A DNA stretch of 64,000 nt, taken from positions 1 to 64,000 of the forward strand of contig JADKIL010000021.1 in assembly GCA_016721315.1 (NCBI GenBank). The letters run 5' to 3'. Origin of the DNA: Candidatus Villigracilis vicinus (GTDB taxonomy: Bacteria > Chloroflexota > Anaerolineae > Anaerolineales > Villigracilaceae). Within the stretch, counting starts at the first letter, position 1. Every line of letters begins with the position of its first letter. The notes under the pieces are model-generated. The model was not told the origin of the DNA, did no database searches, and saw only the letters and a list, made by a program, of their open reading frames with translations. Shown here piece after piece: positions 43,690-52,336 of this stretch. Both the position numbers and the translations under genes were made by a program.

Positions 43690-44892
43690 TTACGGCATAT
43701 TAAGCACATCCCTGATCGCAGGGAGCGCCCAATCTATCGTTTCTTTATCGATCACAAGCGGTGGAGCAAAACGGATCACGTGATCATGCGTCTCTTTAGC
43801 GAGGATACCTCTGCCCTTCAAGGCTTCACAGAAACGGCGCGCGCCGCCTGCTTCTGGCTTAAGTTCCACGCCAATAAGAAGTCCCTTGCCGCGTACTTCC
43901 TTTACATGCGGACTTGGAATTTCACTCAGCTGCTCAATGAAATATGTGCCTAACTCTGCAGATCGTTCTGCCAGTTTTTCTTCGCGCAAAACCTTCAATG
44001 CCGCCCGCGCCACAGCCGCCGCCAATGGATTACCACCAAAAGTCGAACCGTGTTCGCCTGGCGTAAATAACCCGAGGATCGGCGCATCCGCCAGCACAGC
44101 TGAGACGGGATAAAACCCGCCTGCCATTGCCTTGCCGACGATCACGACATCCGGACGAACATTTTCATGGTCAGCCGCGAAAAGTTTCCCGGTGCGCCCA
44201 AGACCCGTTTGAATTTCATCCGCTATAAAAAGAACATTATTCTTTTTACAGATCTCAGCTACTTTTTTCAAATATCCGTCAGGCGGTACTACAACACCGG
44301 CTTCACCCTGAATCGGCTCCAGCATCACTGCCGCGGTATTGGGCGTGATCGCCTTTTCAATTGCGTTTGCATCGCCGTATTCAACAATAACAAAGCCCGG
44401 CGTGAAGGGTCCAAAATCATCGCGATAATGCGGCTCAGTGGAGAAGGAAATGATGGTCACCGTGCGCCCGTGGAAATTATTGCCCGCTACAATGATCTCT
44501 GCTTGATGACGCGGCACCTTCTTAACCTGATACGCCCACTTGCGCGCCAGCTTAACCGCTGTTTCAACCGCCTCTGCGCCTGAATTCATCGGTAGGGACA
44601 TTTCATAGCCGGTCATCTCAGAAAGTTCCTTGTAGAGAAGCGGCAATTGGTCGTTACGGAAGGCGCGTGAAGTCAGAGTGACCTTTTTTGCCTGTTCTAA
44701 AAGAGCATTCAAGATCGCCGGGTGAACGTGCCCTTGATTCACTGCAGAGTAGGCAGAAAGACAGTCAAGATACCTGTGCCCATCCACATCGTAGACCCAA
44801 ACCCCCTCAGCCTTTTCGATGACAACATCCAAAGGATGGTAATTGTGTGCGCCGAATTTTTCTTCGATCTCAATAAAATTTTGTGTGTTCAT
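43690..44892 (-). CDS. rocD: Ornithine--oxo-acid aminotransferase
   Basis: This PLP enzyme moves the delta-amino group of ornithine to 2-oxoglutarate, giving glutamate semialdehyde. The 400-residue protein starts NFIEIEEKFGAHNYHPLDVV, the usual ornithine aminotransferase opening. It has CLSAYSAVNQGHVHPAI, PMNSGAEAVETAVKLARKW, NNFHGRTVTIISFST, EPIQGEAGVVVPPDGYLKKV, DEIQTGLGRTGK and the PLP lysine in VIVGKAMAGGFYPVSA. Acetylornithine aminotransferase is a relative, but the N-terminal motif favours RocD. AGGACAAAC precedes the ATG. argF lies 57 bases upstream on the same strand with only a weak hairpin between, so both may be co-transcribed, placing ornithine at a branch point. Confidence 0.9.
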   Translation of the reverse strand: MNTQNFIEIEEKFGAHNYHPLDVVIEKAEGVWVYDVDGHRYLDCLSAYSAVNQGHVHPAILNALLEQAKKVTLTSRAFRNDQLPLLYKELSEMTGYEMSLPMNSGAEAVETAVKLARKWAYQVKKVPRHQAEIIVAGNNFHGRTVTIISFSTEPHYRDDFGPFTPGFVIVEYGDANAIEKAITPNTAAVMLEPIQGEAGVVVPPDGYLKKVAEICKKNNVLFIADEIQTGLGRTGKLFAADHENVRPDVVIVGKAMAGGFYPVSAVLADAPILGLFTPGEHGSTFGGNPLAAAVARAALKVLREEKLAERSAELGTYFIEQLSEIPSPHVKEVRGKGLLIGVELKPEAGGARRFCEALKGRGILAKETHDHVIRFAPPLVIDKETIDWALPAIRDVLNMP

Positions 44893-44949
44893 GTTTGTCC
44901 TGTAAAAATTTAGTTATGGCAATACCCGCCGGTCGGGTACTGATTTTGA

Positions 44950-45876
44950 TTAATCTACATCGAACAAACGCGCCAGGATCGCTTTCTGGGCATGCAAGCG
45001 GTTATGAGCCTGCTGGAAGATCACCGAATGCGGACCATCCGCCACTTCATCGGTCAATTCCTGGTTACGATGGGCGGGCAAACAATGCATAACGATCACA
45101 TCCTTGTCGGCTTCGCTCACCAATTTTGAGTTAACTTGATAGGGAGGGAATATTTTTCCGCGCTGGGCAGTTTCTTCTTCCTGCCCCATGCTGGTCCAGG
45201 TATCGGTGTAAATGACGTTCGCATTCTTCACCGCCTCATGTGGGTCACGTACAAAGGATAATTTACTACCACTCATTTGAGCGATCCCTTGCGCGATCTC
45301 AATTGCCTGTCGGTTCACATCATAACCTTCAGGAGTAGCTACGGTCACATTCCAGCCCAGCAACGCGGATACATGCATAAGTGACACCGTAACATTATTG
45401 CCGTCGCCGACATAACTGATATTCAACCCCTTCGACTTCTTGCCGAATGTTTCAATGATGGTCAACGCATCCGCCATTCCCTGGCAAGGGTGGTTGTAAT
45501 CGCTTAATCCATTGATCACGGGAATGTCCGACCATTGTGCCAACTCAACCACATGCGAGTGTTCGAATGTACGCGCCATCAACCCCTGAACAAACCCGGA
45601 AAGAACTCGCGCCACATCCGCAATCGATTCGCGTGTACCCAGCCCGATCTCACTTGGCGAAAGATACAAAGCATCGCCCCCGCAATGCCGCATCGCCATA
45701 TCAAAAGATACACGCGTACGCAAACTGGGTTTCTGGAAGACCATCCCCAGCACTTTCCCTTTAAAGATGGGCTTGTTGCCCTTCTTGAAATATTGCTTCT
45801 TCAACTTGATCGCGAGATCAAGCATGTCTTTGATCTCATCCGCGGAATAATCAGAAATCGCTATAAAATCCTTCAT
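44950..45876 (-). CDS. argF: Ornithine carbamoyltransferase
   Basis: This enzyme makes citrulline from ornithine and carbamoyl phosphate in arginine biosynthesis, or runs backward in the arginine deiminase route. Of 308 residues, the carbamoyl phosphate motif reads FQKPSLRTRVSF (Leu in place of the Thr of STRTR). HPCQGMADALT follows, and the ornithine-binding DTWTSMGQEEE (SMG loop) and VMHCLPAHRNQELTDEV identify it as an OTCase and not another transcarbamylase. The start has AAGGAGCAAAAG in front. No carbamoyl phosphate synthase, arcA or other arg gene is in the window, so direction is undecided. Pairing with rocD would fit ornithine breakdown or recycling. Confidence 0.93.
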   Translation of the reverse strand: MKDFIAISDYSADEIKDMLDLAIKLKKQYFKKGNKPIFKGKVLGMVFQKPSLRTRVSFDMAMRHCGGDALYLSPSEIGLGTRESIADVARVLSGFVQGLMARTFEHSHVVELAQWSDIPVINGLSDYNHPCQGMADALTIIETFGKKSKGLNISYVGDGNNVTVSLMHVSALLGWNVTVATPEGYDVNRQAIEIAQGIAQMSGSKLSFVRDPHEAVKNANVIYTDTWTSMGQEEETAQRGKIFPPYQVNSKLVSEADKDVIVMHCLPAHRNQELTDEVADGPHSVIFQQAHNRLHAQKAILARLFDVD

Positions 45877-45957
45877 CTTTTGCTCCTTGATGAGGGAAGT
45901 ATAACGTTATTAGCCTTTTTTGGCATGTTTCATGCATCACGCAATCAGCATGACAAA

Positions 45958-46860
45958 TTACGCACTACGGGCTTTTTTCCAGTATCGCATCAACCCATCG
46001 GCGCTCATCGCCACCGGGTTCGAAAGGGAATACGCCCGCACAGTATCGTCGCTCAAGTTCTCAGCGCGGCTTTCCTCCTCCATCCACAGCGTGAATTCTT
46101 CGCGTAATTCTTCGATCGATGGGTCGCGCACCATGACCGTTTCAAGCCACTGCTCCATCCCAGCCAGGGTGGTATCCAGCTTATCCAAATGCCAGTGCAC
46201 ATCATCATAGATCCCAAAATGCGTGGGGGCAATGCGTGAAAACTTCAAAGCCTTCAATCGCGCCAGGCTTTCACGCCAGCGCCCAAAATGCAGTTCCGGG
46301 GGTGGCATGGGCGCGCGCAGATACATGTATCCTGGAATACGAACCCCGCCCACATCCCCACTAAAACAGATATCTTCAAATAAATAGGAATAATGATGTT
46401 CAGCATGTCCAGGTGTGTTAACTGGCAAAAAACGTAAACTGCCGATGACGATCTCTTCCGCATCATTCGGGGTTTTGAGCTGCTCCTGCGCTACTGGCAA
46501 AAACTCACCCCAAAGTGTATCCATCCTATCGCCATAAATGCGGGTGGCGCTGGCTATAAGCTTCTCAGGGTTTAACAAATGTGGCGCGCCAATTGGGTGG
46601 ACATAGATCTCAGCGCCTTGCCGTGAAAGCCAACCCGCCGCCCCGGCGTGATCAAGATGAATGTGTGTAAGCAGGACGTGAGTCACATCACGAGTAGACA
46701 AACCCTCCTTCGCCAAACCAGCCTCGAGTGTAGAAAGAGTCGAGCCGGGTCCGCTTTCGATCAAGACCACTGCATCCCCCTGTTGGATCAAATACGAAGC
46801 AATGGCTTGTGTCTTATTTTGAAAGTTCAGATCGATAGTGACAATTCGGGTGTTTGCCAT
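45958..46860 (-). CDS. MBL-fold metallo-hydrolase
   Basis: This 300-residue metallo-beta-lactamase-fold protein has the metal motif VLLTHIHLDHAGAAGWLSRQ (HxHxDH), a downstream His in LPVNTPGHAEHHYSYLFEDI, an Asp in CFSGDVGGVRIPGYM, and a final His in IAPTHFGIYDDVHWHLD. These are the binuclear zinc ligands of a hydrolase with thioesterase- or glyoxalase II-like architecture. The substrate is unknown. It overlaps the 3' end of the DUF58 gene by 34 bases and so belongs to the moxR-DUF58 transcript. No signal peptide is present. It is followed by an 81-base gap before argF, on the same strand. Confidence 0.85.
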   Translation of the reverse strand: MANTRIVTIDLNFQNKTQAIASYLIQQGDAVVLIESGPGSTLSTLEAGLAKEGLSTRDVTHVLLTHIHLDHAGAAGWLSRQGAEIYVHPIGAPHLLNPEKLIASATRIYGDRMDTLWGEFLPVAQEQLKTPNDAEEIVIGSLRFLPVNTPGHAEHHYSYLFEDICFSGDVGGVRIPGYMYLRAPMPPPELHFGRWRESLARLKALKFSRIAPTHFGIYDDVHWHLDKLDTTLAGMEQWLETVMVRDPSIEELREEFTLWMEEESRAENLSDDTVRAYSLSNPVAMSADGLMRYWKKARSA

Positions 46861-48146
46861 TGGCGCAATTCCTGAAGTTTGAAGTTGGATGAAATTTCCG
46901 AAAGTGCCTGGGGTAGGTCATCTTCACAAGCGATCGGGATCACAGGTACGCGCCGGTCTTTTAATGCAGATATCAAGACGTCTGTGCCTGTGGGTCCGCC
47001 AAACGTGTTCACGTCCAACAAAACAACGATCGGCGAAAGATAACGCAGCTGCAAGTCATCGACAGCTTGAAGCAGGGTGGGGCGCGTAGTTGGAGTAATA
47101 AGTATAACGCTTGAGCCCTGCGGCAGAAGGGCGGCTTGGGTAGATACCAGCCCCGCCAACGATAGTGTACCATCCGCTTTAACGAACGCCAGAGTCTCCA
47201 AGATCTTCGCTTCCTGCCTTTCACTGCGTTCGGCTGGAAGTACGTTGTAGGTTTGTCCGGCGCTGGCAAAACCCACAGCACGCCGTTGATTGAGAAAATA
47301 ATGTGCAAGCGAAGCTGCAATGCTGACGGAATATTCAAGTGTTGAAGGCGGCAAGTCGATCTTGGGACGCTTTCTCAGCAACATATCATAGAACGGGATT
47401 TCCTGCTGTTTATGCCGCTGTTGATAGTGAATGTTCTGCTGCAGATCCAGATAGATCCAGAGTTCCGCCTGGGGGTCCTGTTCAAATTCCTTCACCATTA
47501 AACGATTTCGCCGCGCACTGGATGGCCAGTGAATGCGCTTCATCGCATCCCCATGAACGTACTCCCGAACCCCGGCGGCATGCGGGGTAACGTCTGGTGA
47601 TTTTTTTCGGATCACCTGCCCGCCCGTCAACACACCCTGCGGGGTTGGAAAAGAACGGATCTCATGGATCATAGGGAAAACGATCAAGGTATCTTTGGAT
47701 TGAAATTCCCTGCTTGAAGTAAATAAGCCAAATGGGTCACCAACCGTAATTCGGGTAGGTCCTAATTGAAAACTTCCGCGGCGCGTCAACCAAGTGCGTG
47801 CTGTGTAATTCCTTCTTTGTTTCCCCATCAATAAAGTGAATAAACGCGACCCTGCGGCAAAGGGAAGCGTCGATTGATTCAAAATCTCCACCCATGGCAT
47901 GGGCAGTCTTCCCCGATTTGAGATGCGGTAACTTTCTTCCAGTACATCACCTACGTTGGCGCGCAACTCACGCGAAGACCTCTCAAAAACGACCCCACGA
48001 ATCACCCAGCGCGTCCACGCCCATGAAAAAAGGACCAGGAAAGCACTGCTATACAGAAAGCGGGAATAGATCGTGGCTCCGCTAACCAGAACCCCGATCC
48101 CACCGACAACGAAAAGCAAGGCGACAAGGATGCGCCCAGCCTTCAT
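46827..48146 (-). CDS. DUF58 family membrane protein
   Basis: This 439-residue protein has two N-terminal membrane helices (ILVALLFVVGGIGVLVSGAT and AFLVLFSWAWTRWVIRG), a beta-rich region, and the DUF58 signature VREYVHGDAMKRIHWPSSAR followed by VKEFEQDP. The C-terminal part resembles a von Willebrand A-like fold without an obvious complete MIDAS. DUF58 proteins are encoded with MoxR ATPases in nearly all genomes and are thought to be membrane partners in assembling or activating other complexes. moxR ends 2 bases upstream. The third usual member, a transglutaminase-like protein, is replaced here by an MBL hydrolase. Confidence 0.9.
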   Translation of the reverse strand: MKAGRILVALLFVVGGIGVLVSGATIYSRFLYSSAFLVLFSWAWTRWVIRGVVFERSSRELRANVGDVLEESYRISNRGRLPMPWVEILNQSTLPFAAGSRLFTLLMGKQRRNYTARTWLTRRGSFQLGPTRITVGDPFGLFTSSREFQSKDTLIVFPMIHEIRSFPTPQGVLTGGQVIRKKSPDVTPHAAGVREYVHGDAMKRIHWPSSARRNRLMVKEFEQDPQAELWIYLDLQQNIHYQQRHKQQEIPFYDMLLRKRPKIDLPPSTLEYSVSIAASLAHYFLNQRRAVGFASAGQTYNVLPAERSERQEAKILETLAFVKADGTLSLAGLVSTQAALLPQGSSVILITPTTRPTLLQAVDDLQLRYLSPIVVLLDVNTFGGPTGTDVLISALKDRRVPVIPIACEDDLPQALSEISSNFKLQELRQWQTPELSLSI

Positions 48147-48148
48147 GG

Positions 48149-49114
48149 TTAATTATCCTTTGCAGTTACTTCAAATGATCCGCCGGGAACCGGTGTGGAG
48201 AGAACGATCTCATTCACGATCCGATCCGAGCTGACATCACGCAAGCGGGCAGCAGCACTGACGATAATACGATGTGCCAATACAGCCACAGCCAGCGCCT
48301 TAACATCGTCCGGCAAAACATGATCACGCCCATGTAAGGCAGCTCGAGCCTGCCCTGCCCTGGCAAGGAAGAGGCTTCCACGCGGACTTGCTCCGAGGTA
48401 TACATCCTGACTCTGGCGGGTACGGGTACTCAACTCTACAATATATTTCTTGACCGCATTGGAAATATAAACACCCCGCACAGCTTCGCTCATCGCCAAC
48501 ACCTCATCACTCGAAGCAACCGAAGTGAGCGCTTCGATCGGATGCTGCATTTTTTGATCATCCATAATGCGGATCTCTTCGGAGGCGCTGGGATACCCCA
48601 GGCGCATACGCAGCATGAAACGATCTAATTGCGCTTCAGGAAGTGGAAATGTTCCCTCATATTCGATTGGGTTTTGTGTGGCAAGTACGATATAAGGCTT
48701 TGGCATTGGGTGTGTAACCCCATCCACGGTCACTTGTCTTTCTTCCATCGCCTCCAATAATGCCGCCTGGGTCTTCGGTGTAGCACGGTTGATCTCATCA
48801 GCCAGGACAACCTGCCCAATGATCGGACCGGGTCGAAATTCAAACTGATTCTTTTGCTGGTTGTAAATCGAAACACCGGTCACGTCACTTGGGAGCATAT
48901 CCGGCGTGAATTGAATTCTGTTGAACACGCAATCCAGTGACCGCGCAAGGCTCCGCGCCAGCATTGTTTTTCCCACCCCTGGCACATCTTCGATTAGGAC
49001 ATGTCCCTGGCACAGCAAACCGATCACAACCAGTTCCAGTGATTGCCTTTTCCCAACGATCACCTTTTCAAGGCTATCCACCAAACGCTCACCAAATGCT
49101 TTTACATCCGCCAT
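48149..49114 (-). CDS. MoxR-family AAA ATPase
   Basis: This 321-residue AAA+ protein has Walker A LIEDVPGVGKTMLARSLA near residue 37, Walker B VVLADEINRATPKTQAALLE, sensor 1 YIVLATQNPIEYEGTFPLPE, an arginine-finger region QLDRFMLRM, and the GASPRGSLFLARAGQARAAL sensor 2 lid. MoxR ATPases act as chaperones that insert cofactors or mature partner complexes, usually with DUF58/VWA proteins, exactly the gene that follows 2 bases later. The start at 49114 is the family's usual N-terminus (MADVKAFGERLVDSLEKVIV). It is the first gene of a three-gene operon. Confidence 0.93.
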   Translation of the reverse strand: MADVKAFGERLVDSLEKVIVGKRQSLELVVIGLLCQGHVLIEDVPGVGKTMLARSLARSLDCVFNRIQFTPDMLPSDVTGVSIYNQQKNQFEFRPGPIIGQVVLADEINRATPKTQAALLEAMEERQVTVDGVTHPMPKPYIVLATQNPIEYEGTFPLPEAQLDRFMLRMRLGYPSASEEIRIMDDQKMQHPIEALTSVASSDEVLAMSEAVRGVYISNAVKKYIVELSTRTRQSQDVYLGASPRGSLFLARAGQARAALHGRDHVLPDDVKALAVAVLAHRIIVSAAARLRDVSSDRIVNEIVLSTPVPGGSFEVTAKDN

Positions 49115-49180
49115 TCGATATTATTCCTTTCAGGAAAGTTAAGTAGATTCTATCACGCGCACTATAATGCATATAAAGAA

Positions 49181-49214
49181 AAAATCCCGTTCCAATACTT
49201 TGGAACGGGATTTT
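49181..49214 (-). terminator. Intrinsic terminator of hppA
   Basis: A perfect 14-bp stem (49181-49194 with 49201-49214) and 6-nt loop have A/T flanks. It lies 15 bases past the hppA stop. Confidence 0.9.
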
Positions 49215-49228
49215 CAATTCAATAACTA

Positions 49229-51670
49229 CTACTTTTTAGTGGTCTTTTTCTTGGCTGCAGTAGTTCTGGTGGAGGATTTCTTTGCAGGTACAGCAACTTC
49301 TGCTGTCATCGACTGAGCCGGAGCTTTAGAACGCATTACAGCCCATACCAGCAAACCAAGTAAGGCAAAAGCAATCGTCCAAACCACTACCAAAGCACCG
49401 CCTGTTACACCTTGATACTGCACCACGATCGGGGCAATAATGACCGCAACGAGGTTCACAACCTTAATCATCGGGTTGAGAGCAGGTCCAGCAGTATCCT
49501 TGAAGGGATCGCCAACGGTGTCACCCACAACGCCAGCCTTGTGACGCTCAGAACCCTTGCCAAGGTTTCTGGCAGGATCCTTGGGTTCATCTTCAATCAA
49601 CTTCTTGGCATTATCCCAAGCGCCGCCGGAGTTGTTGAGGAACACAGCCAACAACTGACCAGAGACGATGATACCCGCAAGGAAGCCGCCGAGAGCCTCC
49701 ACGCCTAACATTAAACCGACAACAATCGGAGTAACGATACCGAGCAAGGCGAGAGAAACCAATTCCTTCTGCGCCGCGGTCGTGGAGATACTGACTGCCT
49801 GAGCATAATCGGGCTTGACTTTGCCTTCCAACACGCCCAGCTTGAACTGACGGCGGACTTCCAACACAATCAGGGAAGCAGCGCGGGTTACAGCTTGAAT
49901 GGCAAAGGATGAGAACAGCCATGGCAGAGCGCCACCGATAAGCATACCCACGAAAATCTGCGGGACATCGACACGAATGCCGACTTCGGTGATGAACTTC
50001 TCAAAAGGAGCAATATTGCCGAGGGCAAGTGCCGCATCATTCGCAACTTTTTGCGCGCGTTCCACATCCACAAGGAAAGAACCGAACAACGAGACTGCCG
50101 CAATCACTGCAGAACCAATGGCAACACCTTTGGTGATAGCTTTGGTCGTATTACCGACCGCATCAAGGTCAGCCATGATCTGCTGCGCGTCTTTCGTCGC
50201 CTTATCCGTTTTGCCAGACCAGGACATTTCACCAATGCCGTTAGCATTGTCTGCGATCGGACCAAAGGAATCCATGGCGACATTATTTCCGGTGAGAGTC
50301 AACATACCAATACCAGTCATAGCAACGCCATAAAGGATGAAAGTGGCTCTAAGAGTGCCATCAGTTCCGGGGATGGTACCGAAAATAAAGATGGAGGCAA
50401 TGATAGTCATCGCAATGACGAGCACCGACCAAACCGAAGATTCGAAACCAACGGTGATACCGTTCAAGATCAACGTAGCGGGACCCGTATCAGCAGATTT
50501 TTTGATGTCATTCACAGGCGCTGCATGCGTACCGGTGAAGTATTCGGTCAGGCGATCAATCAAAATGGCAAGCACCACGCCCACACCTACAGCCGTCGGC
50601 ATACGCCACCAACCACCATACTCAACCATGGTGTTATTCATATAGAGGAAACCTGCAATGAAGAACAACACAGCTGAAACCAAGGCAGAGGTCAAGAAGC
50701 CGCTGAAAATGGCGTTCATCGCATCTTCGCTCTTGCCGGTCTTGCCCGCTTTAACGAAGTAAGTACCAATGATTGAAGAAAGCACACCAATACCGCGAAC
50801 CATCAAGGGGAAGATAATCCACTCAAGGCGGTCTGTGGCGTGCCAGAGAGCCAAACCGAGGATCAAGCCGGAGACGATGGTCACTTCATAGGATTCAAAG
50901 ATATCCGCCGCCATACCTGCACAATCACCGACATTATCACCGACAAGGTCCGCGATCACAGCCGGGTTGCGTGGATCATCCTCAGGGATGCCAGCTTCCA
51001 CTTTACCAACCAAGTCAGCACCGACATCAGCAGCCTTGGTGAAAATACCACCACCCACACGCATGAACAATGCAAGGAGGGTACCGCCGAAGCCGAAGCC
51101 GAGTAGCGCATCTGGAGCAGCGATACCAAGAATAATAAAGATGATGGTGCCGCCGAGCAGACCGAGTCCATCGGTGAGCATACCGGTGATGGTGCCGGCG
51201 CGATAGGCAATGCGAAGCGCGTCACCAAACGACTTCTTGGAAGCCGCAGCCACACGTACATTCCCTTCGATCGCCATGCGCATACCAATTTGTCCCACCG
51301 TCAGCGAAAAGCCGGCGCCCATGACAAACGCAAGAGCGCGCGCAATACCGATGATGAGTTTGATCTGGCTGTCAGCCATGCCACTGAAGCGTTCTTGAGC
51401 TTCAGGGGAAGGCGGAACCACATAAACGGAAAGGAACAGAGCGACGGTAAGAACGACGATCAGAGGCAGGATGGATTTAAGTTGCTTCTGCAAATAAGCA
51501 TTGGCGCCATCCTTGATCGCTCCCCAAACTTCCTGCATTTTTTCCGTTCCTTTGTCTTCACGTAAGATTTGGGAACGCAAAAAAACCGCATATCCGAGAC
51601 CAAGCCAAGCAACGGCAAAAACGGCCCAGATTGCGATCTGTTCAACACTGGTTAAGTCCATAGTGAACAT
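49229..51670 (-). CDS. hppA: Membrane-bound ion-translocating pyrophosphatase
   Basis: This enzyme hydrolyses pyrophosphate and pumps protons (or sodium) across the membrane. The 813-residue protein has about sixteen membrane helices and the signature GGGIFTKAADVGADLVGKVE followed by DPRNPAVIADLVGDNVGDCA. Further motifs are TLTGNNVAMDSFGPIADNAN and HKAGVVGDTVGDPFKDTAGP. In VGNTTKAITKGVAIGSA a Lys follows GNTT, the residue that replaces the potassium ion in K+-independent enzymes. Since sodium pumps belong to the K+-dependent class, proton pumping is favoured. The C-terminus ends in a Lys/Thr/Ala tail (AKKSSTRTTAAKKKTTKK) that is not typical. AGGAGGAGTACCC precedes the start. It is transcribed alone. 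Confidence 0.95.
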   Translation of the reverse strand: MFTMDLTSVEQIAIWAVFAVAWLGLGYAVFLRSQILREDKGTEKMQEVWGAIKDGANAYLQKQLKSILPLIVVLTVALFLSVYVVPPSPEAQERFSGMADSQIKLIIGIARALAFVMGAGFSLTVGQIGMRMAIEGNVRVAAASKKSFGDALRIAYRAGTITGMLTDGLGLLGGTIIFIILGIAAPDALLGFGFGGTLLALFMRVGGGIFTKAADVGADLVGKVEAGIPEDDPRNPAVIADLVGDNVGDCAGMAADIFESYEVTIVSGLILGLALWHATDRLEWIIFPLMVRGIGVLSSIIGTYFVKAGKTGKSEDAMNAIFSGFLTSALVSAVLFFIAGFLYMNNTMVEYGGWWRMPTAVGVGVVLAILIDRLTEYFTGTHAAPVNDIKKSADTGPATLILNGITVGFESSVWSVLVIAMTIIASIFIFGTIPGTDGTLRATFILYGVAMTGIGMLTLTGNNVAMDSFGPIADNANGIGEMSWSGKTDKATKDAQQIMADLDAVGNTTKAITKGVAIGSAVIAAVSLFGSFLVDVERAQKVANDAALALGNIAPFEKFITEVGIRVDVPQIFVGMLIGGALPWLFSSFAIQAVTRAASLIVLEVRRQFKLGVLEGKVKPDYAQAVSISTTAAQKELVSLALLGIVTPIVVGLMLGVEALGGFLAGIIVSGQLLAVFLNNSGGAWDNAKKLIEDEPKDPARNLGKGSERHKAGVVGDTVGDPFKDTAGPALNPMIKVVNLVAVIIAPIVVQYQGVTGGALVVVWTIAFALLGLLVWAVMRSKAPAQSMTAEVAVPAKKSSTRTTAAKKKTTKK

Positions 51671-51864
51671 GAAAGGGTACTCCTCCTAGAGTGATGAAAA
51701 AATAAAGGCTATTGCCTTTTAAGCAAAGGGATTTTACAGTCGCAAAGGGTTTGTGTCAAGAAAATGAGTACGGATTAATATTCAACACTGAAAAAGTTGA
51801 CAGACCCCTTTAAACCTGATAACATTCATCGAAATTACCATTAAATGTAATCGAGGAGAAAAAC

Positions 51865-52263
51865 ATGCTCCAGGAAATTAATACCCAAGTCTTTACTCTT
51901 ACCCCCGCTGCAAGTGAAGCAGTCAAGAACATTTTGAACGAACGTAAACTTGAAGGCTACGCCCTCCGTGTATATGTGGCAGGCGGCGGCTGTTGCGGCG
52001 TCAACTTTGGTATGGCGCTTGATAACAACTTCCGTGATGTGGATACCACCTTCGATGCAAACGGCGTAAAAGTCGTTGTAGACGAAGTCTCCATTGATTA
52101 CCTGCGTAACGCCACTGTCGATTTTGTGAATGACCCTGTTCGTGGCGCTGGTTTTGCTGTGGATAGTCCGAATGCGAAAAGTGAAGGTTCATCCTGCGCT
52201 TGCGGATCCGGCGGCGGAGAAAGTTCCTGCGGATGCGGCGGCTCTTGTAGTTGCAACAACTAA
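51865..52263 (+). CDS. HesB/IscA-family iron-sulfur protein with extended Cys-rich tail
   Basis: A-type carriers deliver Fe-S clusters to apo-proteins using three Cys. Here the core starts FTLTPAASEAVKNIL, the first Cys lies in YVAGGGCCGVNFGMAL (two adjacent Cys), and VDEVSIDYLRNATVDFVND and AGFAVDSPNA match the fold. The normal terminal CxC appears in SSCACGSG, but the protein then continues with SSCGCGGSCSCNN, so the last 25 residues hold seven Cys with Gly and Ser. This tail could bind extra iron, zinc or copper. GAGGAGAAAAAC precedes the ATG. The gene is alone; no isc, suf or nif genes adjoin it. Cellular role as scaffold, carrier or metal store is open. Confidence 0.85.
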   Translation: MLQEINTQVFTLTPAASEAVKNILNERKLEGYALRVYVAGGGCCGVNFGMALDNNFRDVDTTFDANGVKVVVDEVSIDYLRNATVDFVNDPVRGAGFAVDSPNAKSEGSSCACGSGGGESSCGCGGSCSCNN

Positions 52264-52284
52264 AACCAAAATTATTTATAAATA

Positions 52285-52320
52285 AAAAAATGGACAGGTG
52301 CTTTCACCTGTCCATTTTTT
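52285..52320. terminator. Bidirectional intrinsic terminator
   Basis: A perfect 16-bp stem (52285-52300 with 52305-52320) has loop CTTT, with six A on the left arm and six T on the right. It serves the IscA-like gene and the convergent SH3 protein gene. Confidence 0.93.
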
Positions 52321-52336
52321 ATTTATTTCGGAAACT

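Noticed and set aside
44923..44939. TACCCG/CGGGTA hairpin between argF and rocD considered as a terminator
   Set aside because: The stem is short and no T-run follows on the minus strand, so read-through from argF to rocD is assumed.
50051..50677. 208-codon plus-strand frame across hppA
   Set aside because: It overlaps the catalytic core of hppA and shows only His/Thr-rich low complexity.
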